Assembly (NCBI GenBank): GCA_964493505.1
Contig: CAZBNP010000002.1
Location: forward strand, 394,398 to 458,397
Direction: 5' to 3'
DNA length: 64,000 bases
Origin: Chryseosolibacter sp964493505
Lineage (GTDB): Bacteria; Bacteroidota; Bacteroidia; Cytophagales; Cyclobacteriaceae
The notes under the pieces were generated by a model. It ran no database searches, had not been told where the DNA came from, and was given only the letters and a program-made list of their open reading frames with translations. Numbering within the stretch: the first letter of the stretch is position 1; each line of letters starts with the position of its first letter. Shown piece by piece: positions 8,707 through 16,383 of this stretch. A program made the translations under genes and the position numbers.

Positions 8707-8913
8707 ATGTATAAGAACGTGCTTCAAACAATTGATAACATCGCCATCTGGCCGGTGATATCGTTCGTGATCTTTTTCGTGTTCTTCCTGTGCTTGTTGT
8801 GGTGGGTGTTCTCGACAGACAAAGTCTTTATCGAGAAAATGAAAGGCATGCCGCTGGACCCGGATATCACTGACGAGCGAGTATCTGCGAACGAAAAAAG
8901 AACGTCCCTATGA
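8707..8913 (+). CDS. ccoQ: CcoQ/FixQ-like small membrane subunit of cbb3 oxidase
   Basis: A 68-residue protein with one membrane helix (PVISFVIFFVFFLCLLWW) followed by a short cytoplasmic tail, the layout of CcoQ, which stabilises the oxidase. I chose the ATG at 8707, as the longer in-frame reading would run back into the ccoNO 3' end. It follows ccoNO by 10 nt and overlaps ccoP by 4 nt (ATGA), so translation is probably coupled. Confidence 0.8.
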   Translation: MYKNVLQTIDNIAIWPVISFVIFFVFFLCLLWWVFSTDKVFIEKMKGMPLDPDITDERVSANEKRTSL

Positions 8914-9830
8914 AAAAAGTACTATCGACCATTGTCGCTGCCACCGCTTCAATTCCTGCGGTTATGGCGCAGTCCGCGGAATCGACGTCGGCCACAATCG
9001 CGAACGACCCGGCGCTACCGATCTATATCGCAGGCATAGCCATGCTCTTGCTGCTCATACTGGTGGGCATCGTCACGATCTACACTATTCGTGTACTCGA
9101 CGTGCTGACAGAGCGTGCAAACGCGGAAAGCGCTGAGAGGAAAGGCGTCGCGTATGTTCCGCCCCTGCCCTGGTGGCAACGGTTCCTGGAAAAGGTCAAT
9201 CCGAGTGTACCGGTTGAACAGGAAGACGACATTGCGCTCGACCACAGCTACGACGGAATCCGGGAACTCGATAATCACCTGCCACCCTGGTGGACCTGGC
9301 TTTTCAACGGCTCGATCGCTTTCGCCGTCGTGTACATGATTGCCTATCACGTTACCGAATCCTTTCCCCTTTCCCAGGACGAGTACAAACGGGAACTCGC
9401 CCTCGCAGACGAAGCGATCAGAAAGCACCTCGCTTCACAACCGCAGGCGGTATTCGACGAAAACACACTGGTGTACACCGCCGATGCGGCCGCTATCGAA
9501 AACGGGAAATCGGTATATATAAATAACGCCTGCGGCGGGTGCCACCGCGATGACGGTGGCGGAAATACCATCGGGCCCAACCTGGCAGACGAGTATTGGC
9601 TGCACGGTGGCGATATAAAGGATATCTTTAATACTATCAAGAACGGAGTGGTCGAGAAAGGCATGCCTGCCTGGGGGAAGGCCATGAGCGCCCAGGATGT
9701 CAAAGATGTAACATTCTATGTCATGAGTCTGCAGGGTACCCATCCGCCGGATGCCAAAGCCCCGCAGGGGGAAATATTCCAGCCTGCGGAAGTGGCAAGC
9801 GACACATTGAAGACACAAGCGGGATTATAA
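8910..9830 (+). CDS. ccoP: cbb3 oxidase cytochrome c subunit CcoP
   Basis: Electron-entry subunit of the cbb3 oxidase. The 306-residue product has an N-terminal hydrophobic segment (signal-like, ending near MAQS), a second helix at about residues 33-52, the CcoP_N-like HSYDGIRELDNHLPPWW region followed by a third helix, and a C-terminal cytochrome c domain. Only one haem c motif is present, CGGCH at 208-212, with a distal methionine candidate in KGMPAW. Proteobacterial CcoP has two haem c groups, so this is the shorter monohaem form. It sits between ccoQ (4-nt overlap) and ccoG (7-nt gap). Confidence 0.92.
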   Translation: MKKVLSTIVAATASIPAVMAQSAESTSATIANDPALPIYIAGIAMLLLLILVGIVTIYTIRVLDVLTERANAESAERKGVAYVPPLPWWQRFLEKVNPSVPVEQEDDIALDHSYDGIRELDNHLPPWWTWLFNGSIAFAVVYMIAYHVTESFPLSQDEYKRELALADEAIRKHLASQPQAVFDENTLVYTADAAAIENGKSVYINNACGGCHRDDGGGNTIGPNLADEYWLHGGDIKDIFNTIKNGVVEKGMPAWGKAMSAQDVKDVTFYVMSLQGTHPPDAKAPQGEIFQPAEVASDTLKTQAGL

Positions 9831-9837
9831 CGGTATC

Positions 9838-11307
9838 ATGGGAGAGAATGGAAAGTTAAACATACTCAAAAGCCGGACGGGGCTAAGCGCGCAACCCGGC
9901 GAAGAATTCAGGGAGACAATCGCTACTGTCGACGAAGAGGGGAAGCGCATCTGGGTTTACCCCAAAAAACCATCGGGAAACTACCACAATGCCCGCATTG
10001 TCGTAACAACGCTCCTGCTCGGGATGCTCTTCGCTGGCCCGTTCATAAAAATCGGAGGACAGCCTCTGTTGCTCCTCAATGTTTTTGAACGCAGGTTTGT
10101 CGTGTTCGGCCAGGCCTTCTGGCCGCAGGATTTTGTTCTCCTCGCGATAACACTGATCGCACTTTTTGTCTTCATCATTCTCTTCACCGTTGTATTCGGC
10201 CGTATCTGGTGCGGCTGGATGTGTCCGCAGACTCTCTTCATGGAGATGGTCTTCAGAAAAATCGAATACCTGATCGAAGGAGACATGGCTGCGCAACGCC
10301 GGCTCGCAAACGCTCCCTGGACTTTTGACAAGATCTGGAAGAAAACCACAAAACACGTAGTCTTTATCGTCATCGCGATACTCATTGCTCATACGCTGAT
10401 GGCATACCTCGTTGGCGTAGAGGAGACACTGGTCGTAATCAGCGGATCTCCCCTGGAACACATGGCCGGATTTTCGGGACTCATTGGATTTACCGGTGTA
10501 TTCTATTGGCTGTTCGCATTCTTCCGCGAACAGGCATGTATCGCTGTGTGCCCTTACGGCCGGCTGCAGGGTGTACTGCTCGGACGCGATTCAATCGTCG
10601 TGGCATACGACTGGCTGCGCGGCGAACCACGCGGTCACCTGAAAAAGAAACCAGCGGAAGTCACGGTCGAAAATGGTGACTGCATCGACTGCTTTCTCTG
10701 TGTACAGGTCTGCCCTACCGGAATCGATATACGAAACGGAACACAACTCGAATGCGTGAATTGTACAGCCTGCATCGACGCATGCGACGATGTGATGATC
10801 AAAATCGGAAAACCAAAAGGACTCATCCGTTTTGCATCTTACAATTCAATCAGCAATGGGATACTCAAACTATGGAACGGTCGCGTGATGGGGTATTCCC
10901 TGGTGCTGATACTCCTCGTCGGCATACTTGGATTTTCGCTGGCAACACGATCGGATGTCGAAACCACCTTCCTCAAGGTACCCGGAACACTGTACCAGCG
11001 CGACGGTAATCTCATCACCAACCTCTACAACGCCGAGTTCGTCAACAAGACATTTGAAGACCTCAGCATAGAATTAAAGATAGAATCGCCTGACTATGCT
11101 CAACTCCACAAAGTTGATGGAAAGGCGGTGGTAGTGCCCGAAGGAGAAATGATTAAAGCGGTCTACTTCATCAAGATCCCCGGGGAAAATGTCACAAATG
11201 CCCGCACGGTTGTGCGTGTTGGTGTGTATCACGATGGCGAAAAAATTGAAACACTGAAGGTGAAGTTTATCGGACCGGTAACGAAACCTTCGGATGCCAG
11301 ACGATAG
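9838..11307 (+). CDS. ccoG: Cytochrome c oxidase accessory protein CcoG (FixG/RdxA)
   Basis: Membrane iron-sulfur protein implicated in copper reduction and delivery for cbb3 assembly. The 489-residue product has several membrane helices (about 45-65, 95-120, 170-190, 210-225 and 345-365), a CGWMCPQ motif, then two [4Fe-4S] ferredoxin motifs (CIDCFLCVQVCPTGI and CVNCTACIDAC) near residues 280-320. An Ig-like C-terminal domain in the periplasm follows (FixG_C). Length is typical. It lies directly after ccoP and just before the FixH-like gene. Confidence 0.95.
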   Translation: MGENGKLNILKSRTGLSAQPGEEFRETIATVDEEGKRIWVYPKKPSGNYHNARIVVTTLLLGMLFAGPFIKIGGQPLLLLNVFERRFVVFGQAFWPQDFVLLAITLIALFVFIILFTVVFGRIWCGWMCPQTLFMEMVFRKIEYLIEGDMAAQRRLANAPWTFDKIWKKTTKHVVFIVIAILIAHTLMAYLVGVEETLVVISGSPLEHMAGFSGLIGFTGVFYWLFAFFREQACIAVCPYGRLQGVLLGRDSIVVAYDWLRGEPRGHLKKKPAEVTVENGDCIDCFLCVQVCPTGIDIRNGTQLECVNCTACIDACDDVMIKIGKPKGLIRFASYNSISNGILKLWNGRVMGYSLVLILLVGILGFSLATRSDVETTFLKVPGTLYQRDGNLITNLYNAEFVNKTFEDLSIELKIESPDYAQLHKVDGKAVVVPEGEMIKAVYFIKIPGENVTNARTVVRVGVYHDGEKIETLKVKFIGPVTKPSDARR

Positions 11308-11338
11308 AGCTGGAACATACGTAGATAAAAAAAAGAAA

Positions 11339-11767
11339 ATGAACTGGGGAAGATCGATCATACTCGCGTTTGTGCTCTTCATCGCATTCATCGCAACATT
11401 GGTTACCGTATGTGTCCGCCAGGACATCAACCTGGTAACGAAAGACTATTACCGCGAAGAACTGCAATATCAGAAGCAAATCGACCGCCTCACGCACACC
11501 GCCGCGCTGAAATCAAAACCAACGATCGAACTTGAGCAGGGATTGCTGAAAATAAACTATACCGACTTCCCTCTTGTTCAGGAAGGTGCGCTGGAATTGT
11601 TCCGGCCCTCGGATCCTTCGCATGACAAAGTCTTTTCACTAACGCGTAGCGAAACAGATGTGCAATACTTTTCCACTGAAGGGATGCAGAAGGGAATGTA
11701 CCGGGCGCGGATGAAATGGACCATGGACGGCGAGGAGTTTTACATAGAACAAGCAATCACCCTGTGA
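11339..11767 (+). CDS. ccoH: FixH/CcoH-like cbb3 oxidase assembly protein
   Basis: The 142-residue protein begins MNWGRSIILAFVLF, a single N-terminal membrane anchor, then RQDINLVTKDYYREELQYQ, the conserved FixH signature, and a periplasmic beta-rich domain. An ATG at 11294 in the same frame would add 15 charged residues and overlap ccoG. I prefer 11339 because the family normally begins right before the helix. FixH works with a copper-transporting P-type ATPase in cbb3 maturation. No such ATPase (ccoI) is encoded in this window. Confidence 0.82.
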   Translation: MNWGRSIILAFVLFIAFIATLVTVCVRQDINLVTKDYYREELQYQKQIDRLTHTAALKSKPTIELEQGLLKINYTDFPLVQEGALELFRPSDPSHDKVFSLTRSETDVQYFSTEGMQKGMYRARMKWTMDGEEFYIEQAITL

Positions 11768-11768
11768 C

Positions 11769-12443
11769 ATGTGGGCGACAGCGCTGATATTGGGTTTCGC
11801 AGGAAGCATGCACTGCATGGGAATGTGTGCCCCCCTGGTAATCGCGGTGACTAACGCAAAATCTGTTTTCAGCCGGCTTATTTACAACACCGGCCGCGTT
11901 CTGACATACGGAATCATGGGCGCGATCGTCGCTGGCGCCGGCATGATTCTCCCCCTCCATCGCTATCAAAACGCCCTCTCCATCGCGCTGGGAATAGCAC
12001 TTCTCGTAATCGGGCTGGGGGGATTCCGAAGCATACGGATCCCAATACTGACACGGTACATTCACGGACTCACCATACGGCTGAAATCGCTTTTTGGACA
12101 CTACCTCACGCGGAATACGCGGGGAAGTATTTTCATTCTCGGGGTATTGAACGGAATGTTGCCCTGCGGACTTACGCTAATAGCCCTGACGTGGTGTGTC
12201 ACATTGAAGGGTCCTCTCGACGGACTGAATTTCATGTTGTTGTTTGGTGTGGGTACGGCTCCGGTTATGCTGGGGTTGACAGGAGTTCTTCCCTTCCTGG
12301 TAAAGAAAACGCGGTGGAGCCTGCAAAAACTAACGACCTCCATGCTGATTGCCTCCGGATTTCTGCTGATCGCGAGGGTGTTTATCGTACACGTACCCCA
12401 CAGCGATCACGCCGGACTTATCGATATTATCCTTTGCCGGTAG
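11769..12443 (+). CDS. Sulfite exporter TauE/SafE-type membrane protein (cbb3-linked)
   Basis: A 224-residue polytopic membrane protein with about six helices. It carries HCMGMCAP at residues 15-22 in the first helix and LPCGL near 130, the paired cysteine motifs of the DsbD-like/SafE family found at the end of many cco operons and thought to move copper or reducing equivalents. It begins one base after the ccoH stop, so it is the last gene of the operon. It converges on the response regulator gene 7 nt away. Confidence 0.82.
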   Translation: MWATALILGFAGSMHCMGMCAPLVIAVTNAKSVFSRLIYNTGRVLTYGIMGAIVAGAGMILPLHRYQNALSIALGIALLVIGLGGFRSIRIPILTRYIHGLTIRLKSLFGHYLTRNTRGSIFILGVLNGMLPCGLTLIALTWCVTLKGPLDGLNFMLLFGVGTAPVMLGLTGVLPFLVKKTRWSLQKLTTSMLIASGFLLIARVFIVHVPHSDHAGLIDIILCR

Positions 12444-12450
12444 TGACCGG

Positions 12451-13512
12451 TCAGCGTGCGACGTTCCATCTCACAACCATCTCCAGGCGGGCCCGTTCGT
12501 TGATGCGGATCTTCCCTCCCTCTATCGCGATCAGGCCTTCTTCTTTGAATTCCGAAAGCGCACGGATAACTGACTCCGCCGCGGTGCCAACCATCTTTGC
12601 AAGATCGTCGCGGGAGATAGCGATAGCCGACTGAGAATCTTTCAGCGCGTCGGACTTCAACAACGCTTCGGCTGTACGCTGTCTTACCGAGTTATAAGCC
12701 AGGTTGAGCAATTGTGCTTCACGTTCCGCCACCTTTTTGCAGAGGAGGTGAATAAAATTCCTGGAGACGTCGGGGTCACTCTGAAGCATGACAAGAAAAT
12801 CGTGACGCGGGATACTTATCAACTCCGTTTCTTCCATGGCAACCGCCGATTCCGCGTAATTCGTATCTTCTAGCACCGGCTCGAAGCCAAAGAAGTCATT
12901 AGGGGAATACAAGTTCATAATGAGTTCCTTGCCATCAGGATGCGCTTTGAATGTTTTTACGTGACCCGACTTGATAAAATAAATGTGCAAAGGCATGTCA
13001 CCTTCGGCATAGATCTCAGCCTTCTTTTTGACAGTCTTTACCTTTCGGTCTTTTCCCAGGTCGTGGATATTAAGGACGCTCCGCGCATCCCTGATAAAAC
13101 TGTCCAGTCCTTCGACCGAAAGCTCGTACTGCCTGAGCTGCATGGCATTCTTGCGCAGCCGGGCCTCAATGGCATTGAGCAGGTCGGTGTCATCAAACGG
13201 CTTGGTCAGGTAATCGTCAGCACCCAGGTTCATGCCTTTGCGCATGTCTGTCTTTTCTGATTTCGCTGTGAGGAAGATAAAAGGGATCGCAGCCGTCTGC
13301 TCGTTCTTACTCAGGATATGCAACACACCATAGCCGTCTAACTCGGGCATCATGATGTCGCAGATAATCAGATCCGGCTTTTCCCGCTGAGCGAGATCGA
13401 CCCCGACCCGTCCATTTTCGGCAACGACAACCTGGTAATTTGCCAGTGCAAGGATTTCGCTTGTGTTTTCCCTTACTTCGGGGTTGTCTTCAATCAACAA
13501 AATCTTCTTCAT
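12451..13512 (-). CDS. Response regulator fused to Crp/Fnr-type DNA-binding protein (copy 1)
   Basis: A 353-residue fusion. Residues 1-118 are a CheY-like receiver with acidic pocket E8/D9, phospho-acceptor D52 (CDIMMPELDG), T82 and K104. Residues about 160-255 form a cyclic-nucleotide-binding-like barrel and 290-350 a winged HTH. Its recognition helix (AAESVIRALSEF) keeps E313 and R317, the Glu-x3-Arg pair that reads TGA half-sites in CRP and FNR. Phosphorylation by the kinase encoded 11 nt upstream would thus gate a Crp-type activator. It is paralogous to the protein at 15320-16375. The targets are probably the TGAY-N4-RTCA boxes of this island (inference). Confidence 0.9.
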   Translation of the reverse strand: MKKILLIEDNPEVRENTSEILALANYQVVVAENGRVGVDLAQREKPDLIICDIMMPELDGYGVLHILSKNEQTAAIPFIFLTAKSEKTDMRKGMNLGADDYLTKPFDDTDLLNAIEARLRKNAMQLRQYELSVEGLDSFIRDARSVLNIHDLGKDRKVKTVKKKAEIYAEGDMPLHIYFIKSGHVKTFKAHPDGKELIMNLYSPNDFFGFEPVLEDTNYAESAVAMEETELISIPRHDFLVMLQSDPDVSRNFIHLLCKKVAEREAQLLNLAYNSVRQRTAEALLKSDALKDSQSAIAISRDDLAKMVGTAAESVIRALSEFKEEGLIAIEGGKIRINERARLEMVVRWNVAR

Positions 13513-13523
13513 ATCATCGGAAA

Positions 13524-14777
13524 TTAACGCAGCGGTATTGACACGGTAAAGATACTTCCTTTGCCATATTCGCTGGTGAAAGAGATCGTGCCTTCCAGAA
13601 GCTCAACATAGCGTCTGACAATATTCAGGCCCAGGCCCGTACCCGGTACATTGCCTGCATTGCTCGCCCGGAAGAACATATCAAACATGTGCTTCTGATC
13701 TTCCTGTGGAATACCGATACCCTCGTCGCGAACGATAAAAAACAAGTCGTTTTTCTGCTTTTTGCACACGATATCGATCGGCTTACCCGCGACGGAATAT
13801 TTGCTCGCATTGGATATCAGGTTAAACAGAATATGCCTCAGAATCCTCGCATCGGCGTAGATCTCACGCGGGCATTCCGTATAGTCGATGGAAAGATGCT
13901 GGCCCTCTTTCAATGTCAGGCTCATCTCCTCCTCAATCTCTTTCAGGAAATCAACCAGCGACACAAGCTCAGTCACAACGTCCACCCTGCCATCCTCCAG
14001 CTTGCCAAGCGAAAGAAAATCGTTCAGAATAGATGTCAGGTGATTTACCGAGGACTTTATCCGCAGCACGTGCTTCCGCACTTTTTCATCCTCGCCGCGT
14101 GTCGTGTACTGGTCTATGAGTGAAGCCGAGGTAAGTACGGTACTAAGCGGTGTCCGAAACTCGTGCGAGGCAATGGAAACGAATTTCGACTTCAGGTCGT
14201 TAAGTTCGCGCTCGCGTTCCAAAGCCTTTCGCGCCTCCTCTTCAGCTTTCTTTCTCACATAGATCTGCTTCTCAAGCGCGTTGATCGTGGAGTTGAGGTC
14301 TTCCGTCCGCGACTGAACCTTTTTTTCGAGCTCCGAAGCATAGATCAGCAGCTGCTCTTCACTTCGCCTCAAGGCTTCGTCCGCGCGCTTCCGTTCGGTA
14401 ATATCGCTGATGAAAGCCATCACCGTGACTTCCCCGTTGATGCGCATATAGCTCAGGCTGACGGCTACCGGAAATTCGCTTCCATCACGACGCTTGGCGA
14501 CCAGGTCGCGCCCCATTCCCATGGGTCTCGGCTCGGGGTGCTTGTTGAATTCTTTTCGATAGGCAACATGGCCCTTCCGAAGATGCTCCGGCAGCAGGTC
14601 CTCAATAAGGATCCCGATCAATCCACCGGCATCATAACCGAACATCTTCTCGCTAACCGGGTTAGCCAGGAGGATCTTCCCGTCTTTGCCAACCATAATA
14701 ATGGCTTCCACCGAACTTTGAAAGATCTGTCTGAAGGTTTCATTAGACGAGAAAATCATGGAAAAGAAAAGATGCAA
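13524..14777 (-). CDS. PAS-domain sensor histidine kinase, soluble (copy 1)
   Basis: A 417-residue kinase with no membrane helix. A PAS domain spans about 12-130 (FRQIFQSSVEAIIMVG through the PAC motif SDITERKRADEA), then a coiled coil (about 140-195), a HisKA H-box with H205 (SIASHEFRTPL) and a HATPase domain with N box (NLISNASKYS), G1 (DEGIGIP) and G2 (GTGLGLNIV). The start may be 14777 or the second ATG at 14759, which gives a tighter PAS start. It is followed 11 nt later by its receiver-Crp partner. A TGAT-N4-ATCA box lies 13 bp upstream of the start. Confidence 0.93.
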   Translation of the reverse strand: MHLFFSMIFSSNETFRQIFQSSVEAIIMVGKDGKILLANPVSEKMFGYDAGGLIGILIEDLLPEHLRKGHVAYRKEFNKHPEPRPMGMGRDLVAKRRDGSEFPVAVSLSYMRINGEVTVMAFISDITERKRADEALRRSEEQLLIYASELEKKVQSRTEDLNSTINALEKQIYVRKKAEEEARKALERERELNDLKSKFVSIASHEFRTPLSTVLTSASLIDQYTTRGEDEKVRKHVLRIKSSVNHLTSILNDFLSLGKLEDGRVDVVTELVSLVDFLKEIEEEMSLTLKEGQHLSIDYTECPREIYADARILRHILFNLISNASKYSVAGKPIDIVCKKQKNDLFFIVRDEGIGIPQEDQKHMFDMFFRASNAGNVPGTGLGLNIVRRYVELLEGTISFTSEYGKGSIFTVSIPLR

Positions 14778-14789
14778 TATAGGAAAGAC

Positions 14790-14803
14790 CTGATAAAAAT
14801 CAG
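14790..14803. promoter_or_regulatory. Crp/Fnr-like binding site between kinase 1 and uspA
   Basis: Perfect palindrome CTGAT-AAAA-ATCAG in the 98-bp divergent gap. It is 13 bp from the kinase start and 72 bp from the uspA start. It could activate uspA or repress the kinase. I see no convincing -7 element at the class II distance on either strand. Confidence 0.6.
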
Positions 14804-14875
14804 CCTTTTTATTGATTCAGCAACTGAAATTGCGGCTTTCGAGCCCCTGGGTTCGTGTTTATTCTCAAATCAATT

Positions 14876-15307
14876 ATGAAACACATATTGTGTGTGGTTG
14901 ATCTCACAGGATCGTCCGCCAGGGTTCTCGATGTGGCGGCGAGGATCGCAACAGCATGCAACGCGTACCTCGCCGTCCTGTACCCGTACCGGTTAATCTC
15001 CAACGACCACCGTGGCGACCTGAGTTCCCTGCGGCGTAACATTGAATCAACAGCACTGGAAAAATTCAAGCGACTGGAGGAGTCCCTCCCCGAATTGGCA
15101 AAGACGAATCACGAATTTCATCCCGAGATCGGTTTTACGTCAGACCGTATTAATGCCAATGCCGGCAACGTTGATATGATCGTCATTAGCCAGGAACAGG
15201 CGGATGCGTCGGCTGATATCCGCCATGCGAACCTCCAGCACATGATCCGGAGTCTGCGGCTTCCGTTCATGATCGTGCCCACCGAGGACCAGGCAACCCA
15301 GGCATAA
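14876..15307 (+). CDS. Universal stress protein UspA family
   Basis: A 143-residue single Usp domain beginning MKHILCVVDLTGSSARVLDVA, the usual first strand and helix. It lacks the clear G-x2-G-x9-G(S/T) ATP-binding motif of ATP-type Usp proteins, and the C-terminal segment reads RSLRLPFMIVPTE, so it is closer to the non-nucleotide type. The ATG at 14876 is chosen because the seven residues upstream in frame do not belong to the fold. It is the only plus-strand gene inside the block of two kinase/regulator modules, and its upstream gap holds a Crp/Fnr-like palindrome. Confidence 0.75.
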   Translation: MKHILCVVDLTGSSARVLDVAARIATACNAYLAVLYPYRLISNDHRGDLSSLRRNIESTALEKFKRLEESLPELAKTNHEFHPEIGFTSDRINANAGNVDMIVISQEQADASADIRHANLQHMIRSLRLPFMIVPTEDQATQA

Positions 15308-15319
15308 CAACGGAAACAA

Positions 15320-16375
15320 TCACCGGCTGAGTCGCTGGAGTTTCTTTTCATCAATAATTCGCAACCCGTCGCCCAGAATTTCGATCAGTCCCTCTTCCTT
15401 GAAATCGGCGAGGGTTCGGTTGAGTGATTCGGTAGCCGTTCCGATAAGTGCGGAAATGTCCTTTCGGGCGAAACCTATCAGGCCATCGGCTCGCGGCTCG
15501 ACGTGCTTGTCGCGAATTTGAAGGAGCGCACCAGCCACACGCTGGCGGACAGACTGGTATGCCACGTCCAGAAGGCGTTTCTCCGCATCTTCAAGATTGT
15601 TGGACAGCAGTTTAATGAACTTCCTGGCCACGTCCTTGCTCGTGTACAGAAGCGCGAGAAAGTCGTTGCGTGGAATGACTACCAACTCGGTATCCTCCAG
15701 CGCCTCCGCGTTGTCAAAATGCGGTTTTTCCTCCAGCAAAGCCGTGTAGCCGAGAAACGAACCCGCGTGCAAAATACTCGTCACCAGTTCCTTTCCCTCG
15801 TAGCTAAGCTTATAGGTCTTGATGCTGCCCCTGCTAATGAAGTACAGGTCGGAAGGCGACTGCCCTTCCACGTATAGTATATCCCTCCTTCTGAGCGTCC
15901 GTACAGGCCGGTTCTCCGACAATTTCTGAAACTCCTTCAGCTCTTTCGCTTTGCTGAAAAAAGAATTTACATCCTGAAGATCGTTGTTAAACGGTGACTT
16001 CAACAGGGAGCTTTTCTTTAATCTGATATCGATTACCTTCAGGAGATCGAAGCCATCAAAAGGCTTGGTGACGTAATCGTCAGCACCCAGGTTCATGCCC
16101 TCGCGGAAATCACCCTTGTCCGCTTTCGCCGTCAGGAAAATAAACGGGATGTTGGCTGTTTCCGGATTCTTGCCAAGGATGTGCAGCACACCATATCCGT
16201 CCAGTTCAGGCATCATCACGTCGCAAAGCACGAGATCAGGAGTCTCTCGTTGAGCGATCGCAACACCCTCGCGTCCGTTCGGCGCAGAGAGCACGTTGTA
16301 ATCTGCAAGCTCCAGGATACTGACAATATTCTCCCGCATCTCCGGATTGTCTTCAATGACCAAAATGGTATTCAT
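15320..16375 (-). CDS. Response regulator fused to Crp/Fnr-type DNA-binding protein (copy 2)
   Basis: A 351-residue paralogue of the product of 12451-13512 with the same order of domains: receiver (D52 in CDVMMPELDG, T82, K104), linker, cNMP-like barrel (about 160-255) and winged HTH. The receivers are very similar over the first 110 residues (GMNLGADDY and the TKPF motif in both), while the linker and barrel differ more. The recognition helix TATESLNRTLADF keeps E316 and R320 and so should also read TGA half-sites. The gene follows its kinase by 8 nt. Confidence 0.9.
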   Translation of the reverse strand: MNTILVIEDNPEMRENIVSILELADYNVLSAPNGREGVAIAQRETPDLVLCDVMMPELDGYGVLHILGKNPETANIPFIFLTAKADKGDFREGMNLGADDYVTKPFDGFDLLKVIDIRLKKSSLLKSPFNNDLQDVNSFFSKAKELKEFQKLSENRPVRTLRRRDILYVEGQSPSDLYFISRGSIKTYKLSYEGKELVTSILHAGSFLGYTALLEEKPHFDNAEALEDTELVVIPRNDFLALLYTSKDVARKFIKLLSNNLEDAEKRLLDVAYQSVRQRVAGALLQIRDKHVEPRADGLIGFARKDISALIGTATESLNRTLADFKEEGLIEILGDGLRIIDEKKLQRLSR

Positions 16376-16383
16376 AAAGTAAT

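Noticed and set aside
9883..10461. 192-codon minus-strand frame inside ccoG
   Set aside because: It is a shadow of ccoG. The product is low-complexity and charged, and it matches no family I know.
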